The notes: generated from the sequence alone by a model not told the origin. A DNA stretch of 64,000 nt from Mariniflexile sp044335535 (GCF_044335535.1 NZ_JBIQVZ010000002.1:496001-560000); one strand, 5' to 3'. Shown: positions 35,014 to 43,769, counted from the first letter of the stretch. Translations and numbers: made by a program.

Positions 35014-36381
35014 ATGAACCTTTTCAACCTATTAAATAAATATACTGTAGCAATTTTATTTATGCTGACTATTTTTGCCTGTAATCAGGATTCACACAAA
35101 AACTTTCAACAAAAACCCGAATTAATATCATTTGCATCACCTTGGACTTCAGCATTTATTGTCGATTCTTTATATCCACATCACTTTGTAAATAATGAAG
35201 GTGAGCATTTACTGATACTTAATAAAACAGCATGGGCTTATTTTAAAAGTGAAGATCCTGAAGGAGTCTTAAAAAGAGCGAAGGATCAAGGTGTAAACGT
35301 TATTAGGGTTTGTTTGGAAGGCGCTCTTTATTTTGAAACACTTGGCATGGATTCTTGGCCATGGGGAGGAACACGAGAAAATCCTGACTTTTCAAAGTTT
35401 AATGAGCCATATTGGGATGAAGTGGAAAGACGTATACAGTTAGCTGGGAAATATGGCATTGGTATTGATTTAAATTTATACAATAGCCTTAGCAGGAAAG
35501 CACATGAGCTACCCTATCAAAAAGAATATTGGGATGAAACTATTAATAGACTGGGTAAATACTCTAATATTTTCACTTGGGAAATAATGAATGAATATTT
35601 AGGGGATGAACGTTTTCAAGATTCTGTAGGCAACTATTTCTACAAAAACGATCCCTTTAAAAGACCTGTCATTACCTCCGCAGGGACTACAGATGATGCA
35701 TGTTGGCCTCAAAAAGAGTGGATGGGCATTTCAATTGTTCATACCTGTACAGGTTCTACAGCTGAATACGATTTAAAAGACTGGTATTTTTCTGTAGCAC
35801 AAAACAGTAGATCACATGGAAAACCAGCGTTTAACAATGAATCAGGAAGAGAGATTAGACATAAAAATGATGATCCAATACATCGCCGTAAACAAGCCTG
35901 GATCTGGTATACGGCAGGTTGTCATTGGACCTGGCATTCCTGGGAAGGTTGCGAAGGTATCGACGATGCTTCCTATCGTGGTCCTGGTCAAGAATTTATG
36001 AAACCTGTTACCGATTTTTTCAGATCCCTTCCGTTCTGGGAAATGGATCCAAATTTCACTATATATAACGCTACATCTTCTGAATATTTTTCAGTGACTC
36101 TTGCTGAACCTTCCCGAAAGATCAATATCGTTTATCTCTGTTCTTTAGAAACAGGAAAACACATTACAGATGAGGTAGCAAATGTTCGTTTACCCAATGG
36201 TGGGTTCAAAATTTCTTTTATAAACCCATCTACATTAGACACACTAAAGGTTGCAGAACTTCAATCTAAAGGATTAGGGAAGCCGAGTCCTTTACAAATT
36301 CCTGATTTTATGGATGATTTGGCAATAGTAATCGAACGCACTCAAGCTAAAAAGCAAACTGTTATAGAGGGTACGGAATAA
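35014..36381 (+). CDS. Lipoprotein glycoside hydrolase, clan GH-A-like, apiosidase (GH140/DUF4038)-like traits
   Basis: 455 aa, lipobox IFAC with Cys23. A TIM barrel follows: LLILNKTAWAYFKSEDPE and AKDQGVNVIRVCLEG near the start, IFTWEIMNEYLGDE (Asn193-Glu194, candidate acid/base) and FNNESGREI (Glu276, candidate nucleophile). The end FMKPVTDFFRSLPFWEMDP plus a beta-sandwich resembles the layout of DUF4038/GH140 proteins, which include the rhamnogalacturonan-II apiosidase. The match is by layout, not by strong identity, so GH5-like or another GH-A family stays possible. Last gene of the DUF1537 operon. Confidence 0.65.
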   Translation: MNLFNLLNKYTVAILFMLTIFACNQDSHKNFQQKPELISFASPWTSAFIVDSLYPHHFVNNEGEHLLILNKTAWAYFKSEDPEGVLKRAKDQGVNVIRVCLEGALYFETLGMDSWPWGGTRENPDFSKFNEPYWDEVERRIQLAGKYGIGIDLNLYNSLSRKAHELPYQKEYWDETINRLGKYSNIFTWEIMNEYLGDERFQDSVGNYFYKNDPFKRPVITSAGTTDDACWPQKEWMGISIVHTCTGSTAEYDLKDWYFSVAQNSRSHGKPAFNNESGREIRHKNDDPIHRRKQAWIWYTAGCHWTWHSWEGCEGIDDASYRGPGQEFMKPVTDFFRSLPFWEMDPNFTIYNATSSEYFSVTLAEPSRKINIVYLCSLETGKHITDEVANVRLPNGGFKISFINPSTLDTLKVAELQSKGLGKPSPLQIPDFMDDLAIVIERTQAKKQTVIEGTE

Positions 36382-36574
36382 GAAAAAATAGAATTTTTAT
36401 TTTGTAAGTTGTATTTTATTAAATTAAGTTTTTAGGTAATATCTCACTAAGTGTGTAAGTTATAAATCGAGGGTTTGACTCTTTATTAGAGTTGGACCAT
36501 TTTTCAAGTATAGTCAAAAACTGGTTTAAAATAATGCCCCAGTTTCTAATAGGCATCGAGTTTTTAATAGCAAG

Positions 36575-36611
36575 AAAGAGAGACAATGTAAATGCAAGAT
36601 TGTCTCTCTTT
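36575..36611. terminator. Strong bidirectional-type hairpin terminator
   Basis: Perfect 13-bp inverted repeat AAAGAGAGACAAT / ATTGTCTCTCTTT with an 11-base loop, followed by TTGCATTT. It lies 194 bases after the glycoside hydrolase and would end the DUF1537 operon transcript. Confidence 0.8.
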
Positions 36612-36669
36612 TGCATTTAGGATATACGTTCATTGATACAATTTGTGAAGCTAGTTTCTAGATAATTCA

Positions 36670-36694
36670 TTATCTTTTCATTCTCTAATCAGAA
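36670..36694. repeat. 25-bp dispersed repeat, copy 2
   Basis: Matches 24436-24460 with one mismatch (position 20, T for C) and continues upstream as AATTCA against AATTTA. Located 48 bases before the Crp/Fnr-type gene at 36742, so it could be promoter, operator or a leader element. Confidence 0.6.
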
Positions 36695-36741
36695 AAGTGT
36701 CTGCTTTGATTTGTTTATAATACTGATTAATAATAGCATGA

Positions 36742-37314
36742 ATGAAAACTGTTCTATTTGATGCCATAAAGGAAGTAATAATTATTTCTGATAAAGAAGT
36801 TGAAGTTTTAACTTCTGCTTTTAAAATCATTACTAAAAAGAAAAATGAATACTTGGTTGAAGAAGGTGCTTTGTCCCCAAACCTATATTTTATAATCAAC
36901 GGATATGTAAGATGTTTTTACTTAGATAATGGCAATGAAATAACAACTCAAATTTTATCTACTAAAGATTTTGTGACTTCCTTTGAAAGTTTTTTAAATA
37001 ATGATTTCTCAAAAGAAAGTATTCAGTGCATCTCTGATTGTACATTATTGTGTATATCAAAGACTGACTATGAAAATTTGTACAAAGAGGTTTCAAATTG
37101 GTCATTTTTTTGTAAAAGCGTATATGAAAAATATATTACAAAAATTTCAGATAGAGCAAACTCACTTCAGAATCTATCGGCATCAGATAGATATTTAAGG
37201 CTATTAAATACTCAGCCCAATATTGCTTTAAATACAGCTGTAAAACATTTGGCTTCTTACCTTGGCATAAAACCTCAGTCACTTAGTCGCATTCGAAAAG
37301 AGGTAATTAAGTAA
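36742..37314 (+). CDS. Crp/Fnr family transcriptional regulator
   Basis: 190 aa. Beta-roll sensor PNLYFIINGYVRCFYLDNGN, ILSTKDFVTSFESF; C-terminal helix-turn-helix LNTAVKHLASYLGIKPQSLSRIRKEV. Closely parallels the protein at 41837 and is of the same build as that at 19890. Probably controls the metallo-hydrolase gene just downstream. Confidence 0.87.
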   Translation: MKTVLFDAIKEVIIISDKEVEVLTSAFKIITKKKNEYLVEEGALSPNLYFIINGYVRCFYLDNGNEITTQILSTKDFVTSFESFLNNDFSKESIQCISDCTLLCISKTDYENLYKEVSNWSFFCKSVYEKYITKISDRANSLQNLSASDRYLRLLNTQPNIALNTAVKHLASYLGIKPQSLSRIRKEVIK

Positions 37315-37368
37315 CATATGTGATTTTTTTAGAAGTAGGTTGCCCGTAATTTTGAAAAAAATAAAATT

Positions 37369-38094
37369 ATGAATAGAGTAATCCCTATTTCAATTTGGTC
37401 AAGAGGCATGATAAATTGTTTCTTGATTAAGGGAGATAAAAAACACATACTGGTTGATACAGGCGTTCCAAATAGTGAAAAGAAAATTATAAAACAACTG
37501 AATAAATATGGTATCGATAAAAATGATATCGGATTAATAATAATCACTCATTCTCACATAGACCATTTTGGAAGTGCCTTCAAACTCAAACAAATTTTAA
37601 AAATGCCTATTTTGGCTCATGAACTGGACGTTGAATCATATATAACAGGCAAAGCTGATATTTCAACTATGAAACTTAACAAACCTCAATGGTGGCTTTT
37701 CAAACAAATAATTAAAAATCAAAAAACAGAACCTTTCGAACCTGAAATATTAATTGAAGGAGATACTGAATATGATTTAAAGGATTGGGGAGTTAATGGT
37801 AAAATCATCCACACCCCTGGGCATACTCCTGGTTCTCTCTCAATAGTTTTAGAAAATGAAGAAGTTATTATTATGGATATGATGGCTTCTGGAATCCTAC
37901 TAGGCGGAATAATGTTTCATAAGCGAGTAAAGCATCCTCCTTTTCATGATAATTTAACTGTACTTAAAAAGAGTTTTGGCAAAATTTTACTGGAAAAGGG
38001 AAAACGATATTATCTAGGACACGGTGGCCCATTAGATAGAACCCAAGTGATAGAATATTATGACAAATACTTAAAAAGTAGGTCAGCTGTATAA
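37369..38094 (+). CDS. MBL-fold metallo-hydrolase
   Basis: 241 aa. Metal-binding motif THSHIDHFGSA (HxHxDH), second His in HTPGHTPGSLSI, Asp in IIMDMMASGI and the last His in YLGHGGPLD. This is a glyoxalase-II-like metallo-beta-lactamase fold. The substrate cannot be read from the sequence; such Crp-linked genes often act on lactones or thioesters. 54 nt after the Crp/Fnr gene. Confidence 0.9.
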   Translation: MNRVIPISIWSRGMINCFLIKGDKKHILVDTGVPNSEKKIIKQLNKYGIDKNDIGLIIITHSHIDHFGSAFKLKQILKMPILAHELDVESYITGKADISTMKLNKPQWWLFKQIIKNQKTEPFEPEILIEGDTEYDLKDWGVNGKIIHTPGHTPGSLSIVLENEEVIIMDMMASGILLGGIMFHKRVKHPPFHDNLTVLKKSFGKILLEKGKRYYLGHGGPLDRTQVIEYYDKYLKSRSAV

Positions 38095-38102
38095 AAGTAA
38101 TA

Positions 38103-38207
38103 GCTGGTTCCATAGTAAATTCAAAGGTTGCAACTCGCTTCAACTTTTGTAACCAGACAGGAATGAAGCCCGTAATCGGCTACCATTATACTAACCGTTA
38201 AGCATCA
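38103..38207. repeat. About 105-bp intergenic repeat, copy 1
   Basis: Shares long blocks with 40451-40557: AGTAAATTCAA, CTTCAACTTTTGTA, GAATGAAGCCCG, AATCGGCTAC and ATACTAACCGTTA. It carries an internal hairpin GGTTGCAA / TTGTAACC (one G-U) and a small AGCC(C)G/CGGCT hairpin. It lies directly after the metallo-hydrolase gene. Confidence 0.75.
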
Positions 38208-38294
38208 TCTCGAAAAAATTAATATTTCAAGAAAATAATTGCAGAATTAAAAAACTTATGTATATTTGTATACTGAATATAAGGAATATCAAGT

Positions 38295-38723
38295 ATGGGT
38301 TACTCTTTATCCTTTACAAAATCAATATTAGTAGTCATCTTTATATCTGATAAGATACGACAAAAACAATTTGAATTTTTGTCAACAGCTGATATTTCTA
38401 AATATTTAAGCATTCCCAAACCAACTTTGGTTAAAATACTTCAAAACTTAAATGCCGCTAACATAATTGAGACTAAAGAAGGAAAACTTGGTGGAATAAG
38501 ATTGATAAAAAAACCTTCCGACATTACTGTTTTGGAAATTTTGGAAGCAACAGAAAAAGGAAAGCCTTTATTTCAAACTTCATTTAATATACTAGCTGAG
38601 GGAAAAAGACCCAACAACGCACAAAAATCAATTAAAAATATTTTGAGTAATGCTGAAAACCAATTAAAAAGTGAATTATCAAAAAAAACAATTGAAGAAA
38701 TATTAATTGAAATGAATAATTAA
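38295..38723 (+). CDS. Rrf2 family transcriptional regulator
   Basis: 142 aa. The helix-turn-helix is FLSTADISKYLSIPKPTLVKILQNLNAANIIETKEGKLGG, with IKKPSDITVLEILEATE as the dimerisation helix start, as in Rrf2/IscR-like proteins. The three cluster-binding cysteines of IscR/NsrR are absent, so it senses something other than an Fe-S cluster. It precedes a methyltransferase, an outer-membrane-type protein and a DoxX-like protein, probably its regulon. TGAATATAA is shared between its leader (38274) and 39406. Confidence 0.88.
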   Translation: MGYSLSFTKSILVVIFISDKIRQKQFEFLSTADISKYLSIPKPTLVKILQNLNAANIIETKEGKLGGIRLIKKPSDITVLEILEATEKGKPLFQTSFNILAEGKRPNNAQKSIKNILSNAENQLKSELSKKTIEEILIEMNN

Positions 38724-38769
38724 TATTTTTTTATTTTAACTATATATACATAATATACTGTAACTACAT

Positions 38770-39381
38770 ATGAAATTTTCAAAATTCTTTTCTAATGTTC
38801 AAGAAACACCTTGGTATCGTGATTTTTTAAATCCTGTAGTCAATGAAATTACTGATAATGGTAAATTATTAGATATTGGAACGGGTACAGGGAAACTCAT
38901 TCAAATATTATCTAGTGAAAAAGATATTGATTGTGTTGGAGTAGATACCAGCTCTAGAATGCTTTTAGAAGCCCAAAAAAAACTAAAAAAAACTAATACA
39001 AAGCTAATTGAAATCAAAGCAGATAAAAATCTACCATTTGAAGGCAACACTTTTAATTATATAACCATTTGTAGCGTTCTTTTCCATTTAGAGAAGGACA
39101 GTATTGATATTATACTCAAAGAGTCTCGAAGACTTTTAAAAAATCAGGGGAAAATAATAGTTCTTACACCAACAGGAAGCGGTAATATTCTTAACCTATT
39201 AAAAAACTACTTCCCTCTTAAAAACTTGAGTATTTACATTTGGTTTTATGTTACTAGAAATCGTGCAGGGCCTTGGACAAAGAACCTATATCTTGAGCAA
39301 TACGCACTAACACACCATTTAAAATATAAAAGAGAAATTGTGATGAAGGGCTATGCCCAAGTTGAAGTACTAGAAAAATAA
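38770..39381 (+). CDS. Class I SAM-dependent methyltransferase
   Basis: 203 aa. Motif I LLDIGTGTGKLIQIL, motif II acidic VGVDTSSRM, then KADKNLPFEGNTFNYITICSVLFHL and LKNQGKIIVLTP. This is a Methyltransf_11-type (UbiE-like) enzyme. Substrate unknown; in the Rrf2 group it may modify a lipid or a small toxic compound. Confidence 0.87.
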   Translation: MKFSKFFSNVQETPWYRDFLNPVVNEITDNGKLLDIGTGTGKLIQILSSEKDIDCVGVDTSSRMLLEAQKKLKKTNTKLIEIKADKNLPFEGNTFNYITICSVLFHLEKDSIDIILKESRRLLKNQGKIIVLTPTGSGNILNLLKNYFPLKNLSIYIWFYVTRNRAGPWTKNLYLEQYALTHHLKYKREIVMKGYAQVEVLEK

Positions 39382-39439
39382 TTTTTTTACACTTTCTAAA
39401 TATAATGAATATAAAGTATAACAATTTAAAAAAAATACA

Positions 39440-40045
39440 ATGAAAAATATAAAATTAGGAATCATAACATTGACGTTGATAATTGGCGTCAATCCTAAAT
39501 CATTTGCTCAACAAGAAATAACACCTTCAAATGACAAAACAACGATAAGTCTTGAAATTGACCCAGCCACTTTTGCCTTTAATGGTTATTCAGCACATTT
39601 GCGAATTCAACCAAAAAATTGCTATCATTTACTATTTGGGGTTGGTATCTATGCTATGGATATGCCAAGTGTTCTAGTTGATTTTAATAAGAAAAATAAA
39701 GATAAAGGATGGGACGTTCGACTAAATAATGGCGTCGGACTTTTTGGCGAGCACCATTTTACAGAAGTAAATCGCAAATGGTTTGTAGGAGCTCAAATGA
39801 GTATACAAGAATACAAAATTGAAAATGAAACCTTTGCAGGAAGTGAAAAGTTTACAAATATTCTTGCTATGGGCTATTTTGGTTATACCATAAAACCATT
39901 TAAAAATAATTTATACATCAAACCTTGGGCAGGAATTGGATACACATCAAAAATATCCGGGAATAACACTTTAGGTAGTTTGGAATACGATATTGCCCCA
40001 ATTACAATGTTTGCTACACTTCATATTGGATATACTTTTAATTAA
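39440..40045 (+). CDS. Secreted outer-membrane beta-barrel-like protein
   Basis: 201 aa with a signal peptide (ending PKSFAQQ). Repeated amphipathic strands, for example SAHLRIQPKNCYHLLFGVGIYAM, KWFVGAQMSIQEYKI and MFATLHIGYTF, ending in aromatic F-N as outer-membrane barrels do. No specific family recognised. Between the methyltransferase and the DoxX-like gene. Confidence 0.6.
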   Translation: MKNIKLGIITLTLIIGVNPKSFAQQEITPSNDKTTISLEIDPATFAFNGYSAHLRIQPKNCYHLLFGVGIYAMDMPSVLVDFNKKNKDKGWDVRLNNGVGLFGEHHFTEVNRKWFVGAQMSIQEYKIENETFAGSEKFTNILAMGYFGYTIKPFKNNLYIKPWAGIGYTSKISGNNTLGSLEYDIAPITMFATLHIGYTFN

Positions 40046-40050
40046 TAACA

Positions 40051-40419
40051 ATGAATAATCAAAAAACAAAAAACATCATTGGTAACGGTATAAACTATTT
40101 TATATCTACAGCACTAATCATTAGCGGATTATTAAAATTAATTGGATTTAAGCCATATACAGAAATGATTATGGAATTAAACCCTAATTATTTTGAATTT
40201 ATCTATTTTCTTGGAGTGATTGCAATTGTTTCAGGAGTATTATTTATAATCCCAAAAACATTTACGTTTGGGTTAATAGCAACATTGGTTTTCCTAGGCG
40301 GAACTATATCTGCTCATATGCAACACGGAGATGGTTTCATCCCTCAAATAGTATTTGTTTTATTAACTGTTTTATCCGCTTATCTAAAAAGAAGTGAATG
40401 GTTTAGAATAAAAAAATGA
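40051..40419 (+). CDS. DoxX-like membrane protein
   Basis: 122 aa with four hydrophobic helices; ISTALIISGLLKLIGF and HGDGFIPQIVFVLLTVLSAYL fit the DoxX/DUF417-like group. DoxX-like proteins help in redox stress or small-molecule handling. Starts 5 nt after the outer-membrane-type gene; repeat copy 2 follows it. Confidence 0.7.
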   Translation: MNNQKTKNIIGNGINYFISTALIISGLLKLIGFKPYTEMIMELNPNYFEFIYFLGVIAIVSGVLFIIPKTFTFGLIATLVFLGGTISAHMQHGDGFIPQIVFVLLTVLSAYLKRSEWFRIKK

Positions 40420-40450
40420 ACGAATGCATAGCAATGGAAAAAAATACAGT

Positions 40451-40557
40451 CGGTTCAGTAGTAAATTCAAGGGTGGCAACCCACTTCAACTTTTGTATAA
40501 CTTGACAAGAATGAAGCCCGCAATCGGCTACTATTCTCATACTAACCGTTACGTGTA
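40451..40557. repeat. About 105-bp intergenic repeat, copy 2
   Basis: Second copy of the repeat at 38103-38207, roughly 80 percent identical by eye, in the same orientation, ending in ACTAACCGTTA. It directly follows the DoxX-like gene. The two copies bracket a block of four plus-strand genes, Rrf2 to DoxX. Confidence 0.75.
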
Positions 40558-40617
40558 ATGCTGATTAAACCTTAAACTATTTTTGAAGTCTAAAATTAAA
40601 CCACTAATTAACTAAAT

Positions 40618-41625
40618 ATGAGTAAATACAACTTAACTTTTCTTATCATACTATTTTTATTCTCTTGCAATTCAGATGATAATAATTCTATTCTTGAAAA
40701 TTCAAATAATACTACAGACATCACAAAGCCTAAAGGACTTTACACCAGTTCTTTTGGAAATGAAACTGCTTTAGATAATAATCAAGTTAATGGTTCGTTA
40801 ATTCGAGTAAAATGGAGCGAAATAGAACCAAACAAAGGAATTTATAACTTTTCAAGCATAGAGCAATTTCGTAAAATTATTAAAGCAAGAAATTTAAAGT
40901 GGAGTCTTAGTATTCTAGCTGGTGGAGATAGTCCTTTATGGTTGACAGAATCTATTGGCGCTGATTATTTTGAAATAACAGGAGTTGATAATACTGTAAA
41001 GAGAATCCCTAAAATTTGGGATACTAGGGTTAATGAAAGACTCGCTTTACTTGCGGAAGCACTTTCGAACGAATATAATGAAGATGAAGATTTGGTTTTA
41101 GTATATGTTCCACAAATGACTGCAAATGGTATAGAAGGTCATTTTAATGGTGTAACAACAGATGAGCTTTTAGATGCTGGACTAACTTCAGACAATTGGG
41201 TTAATAGTGTAAAAGAAACAGCTAGGATATTTGCAAATGCTTTTACAAAAAAGGCAATAGCAGTTGAAGTCCACGATATAATGGAAGATACCTCAATTCC
41301 TAATAGAATAATGACAGACTTATGGAATGACAGCACTTTAAATCATCGTGTTGGAGCTGCAATGTGGTGGATTTCAGGGAAGACAACTTATCAACCTAAC
41401 CTTATAGATGCCCTTACTGTATTTCAAGGAGATATATATGCGCAAGCTATTGGAAGGTCAGATCAAACAGAAAGATTTAAAGATAATGATTATACTACTA
41501 TATTCAGTCAAGCACAAACAATAGGAATTAGATATATTGAACTTTGGGAATACGAATTTGTTAATAACACTTTCCCTATAGAATTTGAAAATTTTAATAA
41601 TTATACAAATGTCACTTTTGAATAA
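40618..41625 (+). CDS. Lipoprotein with a TIM-barrel glycosidase-like fold
   Basis: 335 aa with lipobox FLFSC. The stretch LIRVKWSEIEPNKGIYNFSSIEQF is the WxxxEPxxGxYxF pattern of GH-A glycosidases (GH5/GH10/GH42 style). Later strands include YVPQMTANGIEGHFN and IELWEYEFVNN. A canonical NE acid/base pair is not seen, so catalysis is doubtful or non-standard. Isolated gene downstream of repeat copy 2. Confidence 0.5.
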   Translation: MSKYNLTFLIILFLFSCNSDDNNSILENSNNTTDITKPKGLYTSSFGNETALDNNQVNGSLIRVKWSEIEPNKGIYNFSSIEQFRKIIKARNLKWSLSILAGGDSPLWLTESIGADYFEITGVDNTVKRIPKIWDTRVNERLALLAEALSNEYNEDEDLVLVYVPQMTANGIEGHFNGVTTDELLDAGLTSDNWVNSVKETARIFANAFTKKAIAVEVHDIMEDTSIPNRIMTDLWNDSTLNHRVGAAMWWISGKTTYQPNLIDALTVFQGDIYAQAIGRSDQTERFKDNDYTTIFSQAQTIGIRYIELWEYEFVNNTFPIEFENFNNYTNVTFE

Positions 41626-41836
41626 TTTTTTACCGCTAGAAGAAAGTGCTAAACACAATATTTTAGTCTAAATTTCGTGCCTCTAGGTTTAGATCAAATT
41701 TTCCAGATATTCCTTTCATGGCTTTTTGTAAAATATTTTGAAAAATGACCATCTTTTCATTCTTTAGATTCAGCATGTTTAACCTTTATTTTAATACCAT
41801 GCAAACAACACTAAAACTATTTTCTAACTTTGTATA

Positions 41837-42412
41837 ATGCACGAAAAATTAATAAAATTGATTTCTCAAAGCGTAACACTCGCTGACACGGATATACATT
41901 TATGCCAACAGTATTTTCAACCTGTGCTTTTTCCTAAAAATCGTATCATAGAAGAAGAAGGAAGAATCCCAAAACATCTATATTTTGTGGTGTCAGGTTT
42001 TGTGAGACTATTTCATTACAACGACAAAGGTGATGAAGTCACTACACACATTAATTGTCCTCCAGGCTTTATCACATCATATTTTACCTTTATTAATCAG
42101 GAAGAGTCTAATGAAAATCTCGAGTGCATAACAGAATGCGAATTGCTTAAAATTACTAAAAATAATTTGGATTTATTGACACAGCAAAGCATGGCGTTCA
42201 AGGACTTCAGTATATTGGTTTTTCAGGAATCACTAGCCTATAATGAAAATCGTTCAAAAGAACTGGCAACACTCACTGCAGAACAACGTTATCAAAAACT
42301 CATTGACAATTATCCCCAAATATTATATAATGTTCCTCTGCAATACATCGCTTCGTTTTTGGGAATGAACCCGAAAAGTTTGAGCCGTATACGAAAACAG
42401 GCTATTAAGTAA
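41837..42412 (+). CDS. Crp/Fnr family transcriptional regulator
   Basis: 191 aa. Sensor KHLYFVVSGFVRLFHYNDKG, CPPGFITSYFTFI; C-terminal helix-turn-helix VPLQYIASFLGMNPKSLSRIRKQ. Related in build to the protein at 36742. The string ATCTTTTCATTCT lies 74-86 bases upstream, shared with the leaders of 24575 and 36742. Confidence 0.87.
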   Translation: MHEKLIKLISQSVTLADTDIHLCQQYFQPVLFPKNRIIEEEGRIPKHLYFVVSGFVRLFHYNDKGDEVTTHINCPPGFITSYFTFINQEESNENLECITECELLKITKNNLDLLTQQSMAFKDFSILVFQESLAYNENRSKELATLTAEQRYQKLIDNYPQILYNVPLQYIASFLGMNPKSLSRIRKQAIK

Positions 42413-42417
42413 AGATT

Positions 42418-42783
42418 TCATATTTCTAATTCCAAACGAACCCTTTTTGGTAATTTAGCGACTACTAAATTATACGATTCATCAATCCATTTGTAAAGTA
42501 GTGAGTCAGGAATGGAATTATCCATAACAATACGATTCCAGTGGTTTTTGTTCATATATCCAGGTAAGGTTACGGCAGGGTATTTTGCCCGAAGATCATC
42601 TATTGTGTTTGGGTTGCATTTTAGGCTAATACTAGCATAAGTTGAAACATCGGTTGCTGTAAACATTTTGCCCCCAACCTTAAAAACCAAAACATTGGGT
42701 AAGTTTTTTGGAAAAGGAAAAGATTCCGTAACACCACTTTTTTTAATGCAATAATTTCTGTATTCCTCTATATTCATACTCAT
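42418..42783 (-). CDS. MmcQ/YjbR family DNA-binding protein
   Basis: 121 aa. FPKNLPNVLVFKVGGKMFTA and ISLKCNPNTIDDLRAKYP, then GYMNKNHWNRIVMD and LYKWIDESYNLVVAKLPK are the signature blocks of the MmcQ/YjbR fold. The role of these proteins is unclear (double-wing DNA-binding-like fold). Translationally coupled to the upstream LysR gene by an ATGA overlap at 42780-42783. Confidence 0.9.
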   Translation of the reverse strand: MSMNIEEYRNYCIKKSGVTESFPFPKNLPNVLVFKVGGKMFTATDVSTYASISLKCNPNTIDDLRAKYPAVTLPGYMNKNHWNRIVMDNSIPDSLLYKWIDESYNLVVAKLPKRVRLELEI

Positions 42784-43670
42784 TTAATATTAAGAGCGTC
42801 GGTAAGTAGGTTAATTTCGTAATGATAATTGGTAGTTCTTTTGTTTACCCATAATAAATTACAGTTCGTTTTTTTGCTGTTGATGAACATCGGCTTAATA
42901 ACTCCATTTTTTACAGCATTTATTCCGATATAATCAGGCAAGACTGCTAATCCGTGACCAATATCCATCATAGTAACTATATCTCTAAAAGAAGGGAAAA
43001 CATATTTTGCCTTCACTTGTGGCCTACTGTTGAAATTAGCTTTCCAAAAAGCTGTTATGTTGGGTAAGTCATTGTCATATGCATACCACAATTGTTCGGA
43101 TAGCCATTGCTGGATTTCTTTTGAGTTTTTTTTGTCTATTTTTTCAAAAGGAGCATCCTTATACAACTTTTTAGAAGCGTAGAGTGATAGTTTGCTTTCT
43201 TTTATTAATGAAAAATTATGGTCGTATCCACTATATTCCCTGTCTGAAACCATTAAATGAATTTTATCTTTCTCTAAATACGTAATCAATTCTTCCATGT
43301 CACCAAACTTAAACGTGAGAAACATATTAATTTCCGGGATTTTTTTCAGAATAAATTGATGGAAAAAATCATAGGAGCAACCCACTACAATAGAAGGGCA
43401 ATTTTTGCTACTTCCTCTCCTGAATTTCTGTTCTGCTTTTTCTAATCCTTCAATAAATACTGCAATTTGTGAATACAAAAATTTCCCATATTCCGTTGGT
43501 AGCATTTTTCGGGTTGTGCGTTCAAAAAGCTGCTTCCCTACTTCGCTTTCCAATGCTGCTATTTGTTTGCCTACTCCTGGTTGCGACATATACAATTTCT
43601 GTGATGCTGTTGTCAAACTTCCGTACTCGTAAACATAGGTAAAAGTACGATACCATTCTAAATTAACCAT
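42780..43670 (-). CDS. LysR family transcriptional regulator
   Basis: About 296 aa from ATG 43670 (MVNLEWYRTFTYVYEYGSLT); the longer frame to 43745 is a non-homologous extension into the divergent promoter region. Helix-turn-helix SLTTASQKLYMSQPGVGKQIAALE, then VGKQLFERTTRKMLPTEYG and a periplasmic-binding-like effector domain. It is divergent from the azoreductase-like gene at 43770, its likely target. Confidence 0.92.
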   Translation of the reverse strand: MVNLEWYRTFTYVYEYGSLTTASQKLYMSQPGVGKQIAALESEVGKQLFERTTRKMLPTEYGKFLYSQIAVFIEGLEKAEQKFRRGSSKNCPSIVVGCSYDFFHQFILKKIPEINMFLTFKFGDMEELITYLEKDKIHLMVSDREYSGYDHNFSLIKESKLSLYASKKLYKDAPFEKIDKKNSKEIQQWLSEQLWYAYDNDLPNITAFWKANFNSRPQVKAKYVFPSFRDIVTMMDIGHGLAVLPDYIGINAVKNGVIKPMFINSKKTNCNLLWVNKRTTNYHYEINLLTDALNIK

Positions 43671-43769
43671 ATTACTTAAGTTATAGAAAACGCTAATATA
43701 AGTAATTTTTATTATACATATAGCTCCTCTACATTTGTCAGACATTATTTAACTTTAAAAATCATAATT

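Larger units (their letters stand above)
36382..36741. other. 360-bp intergenic region
   Basis: No coding sequence seen. It contains the strong hairpin 36575-36611 and copy 2 of a 25-bp repeat (36670-36694) 48 bases before the next regulator gene. Confidence 0.7.
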
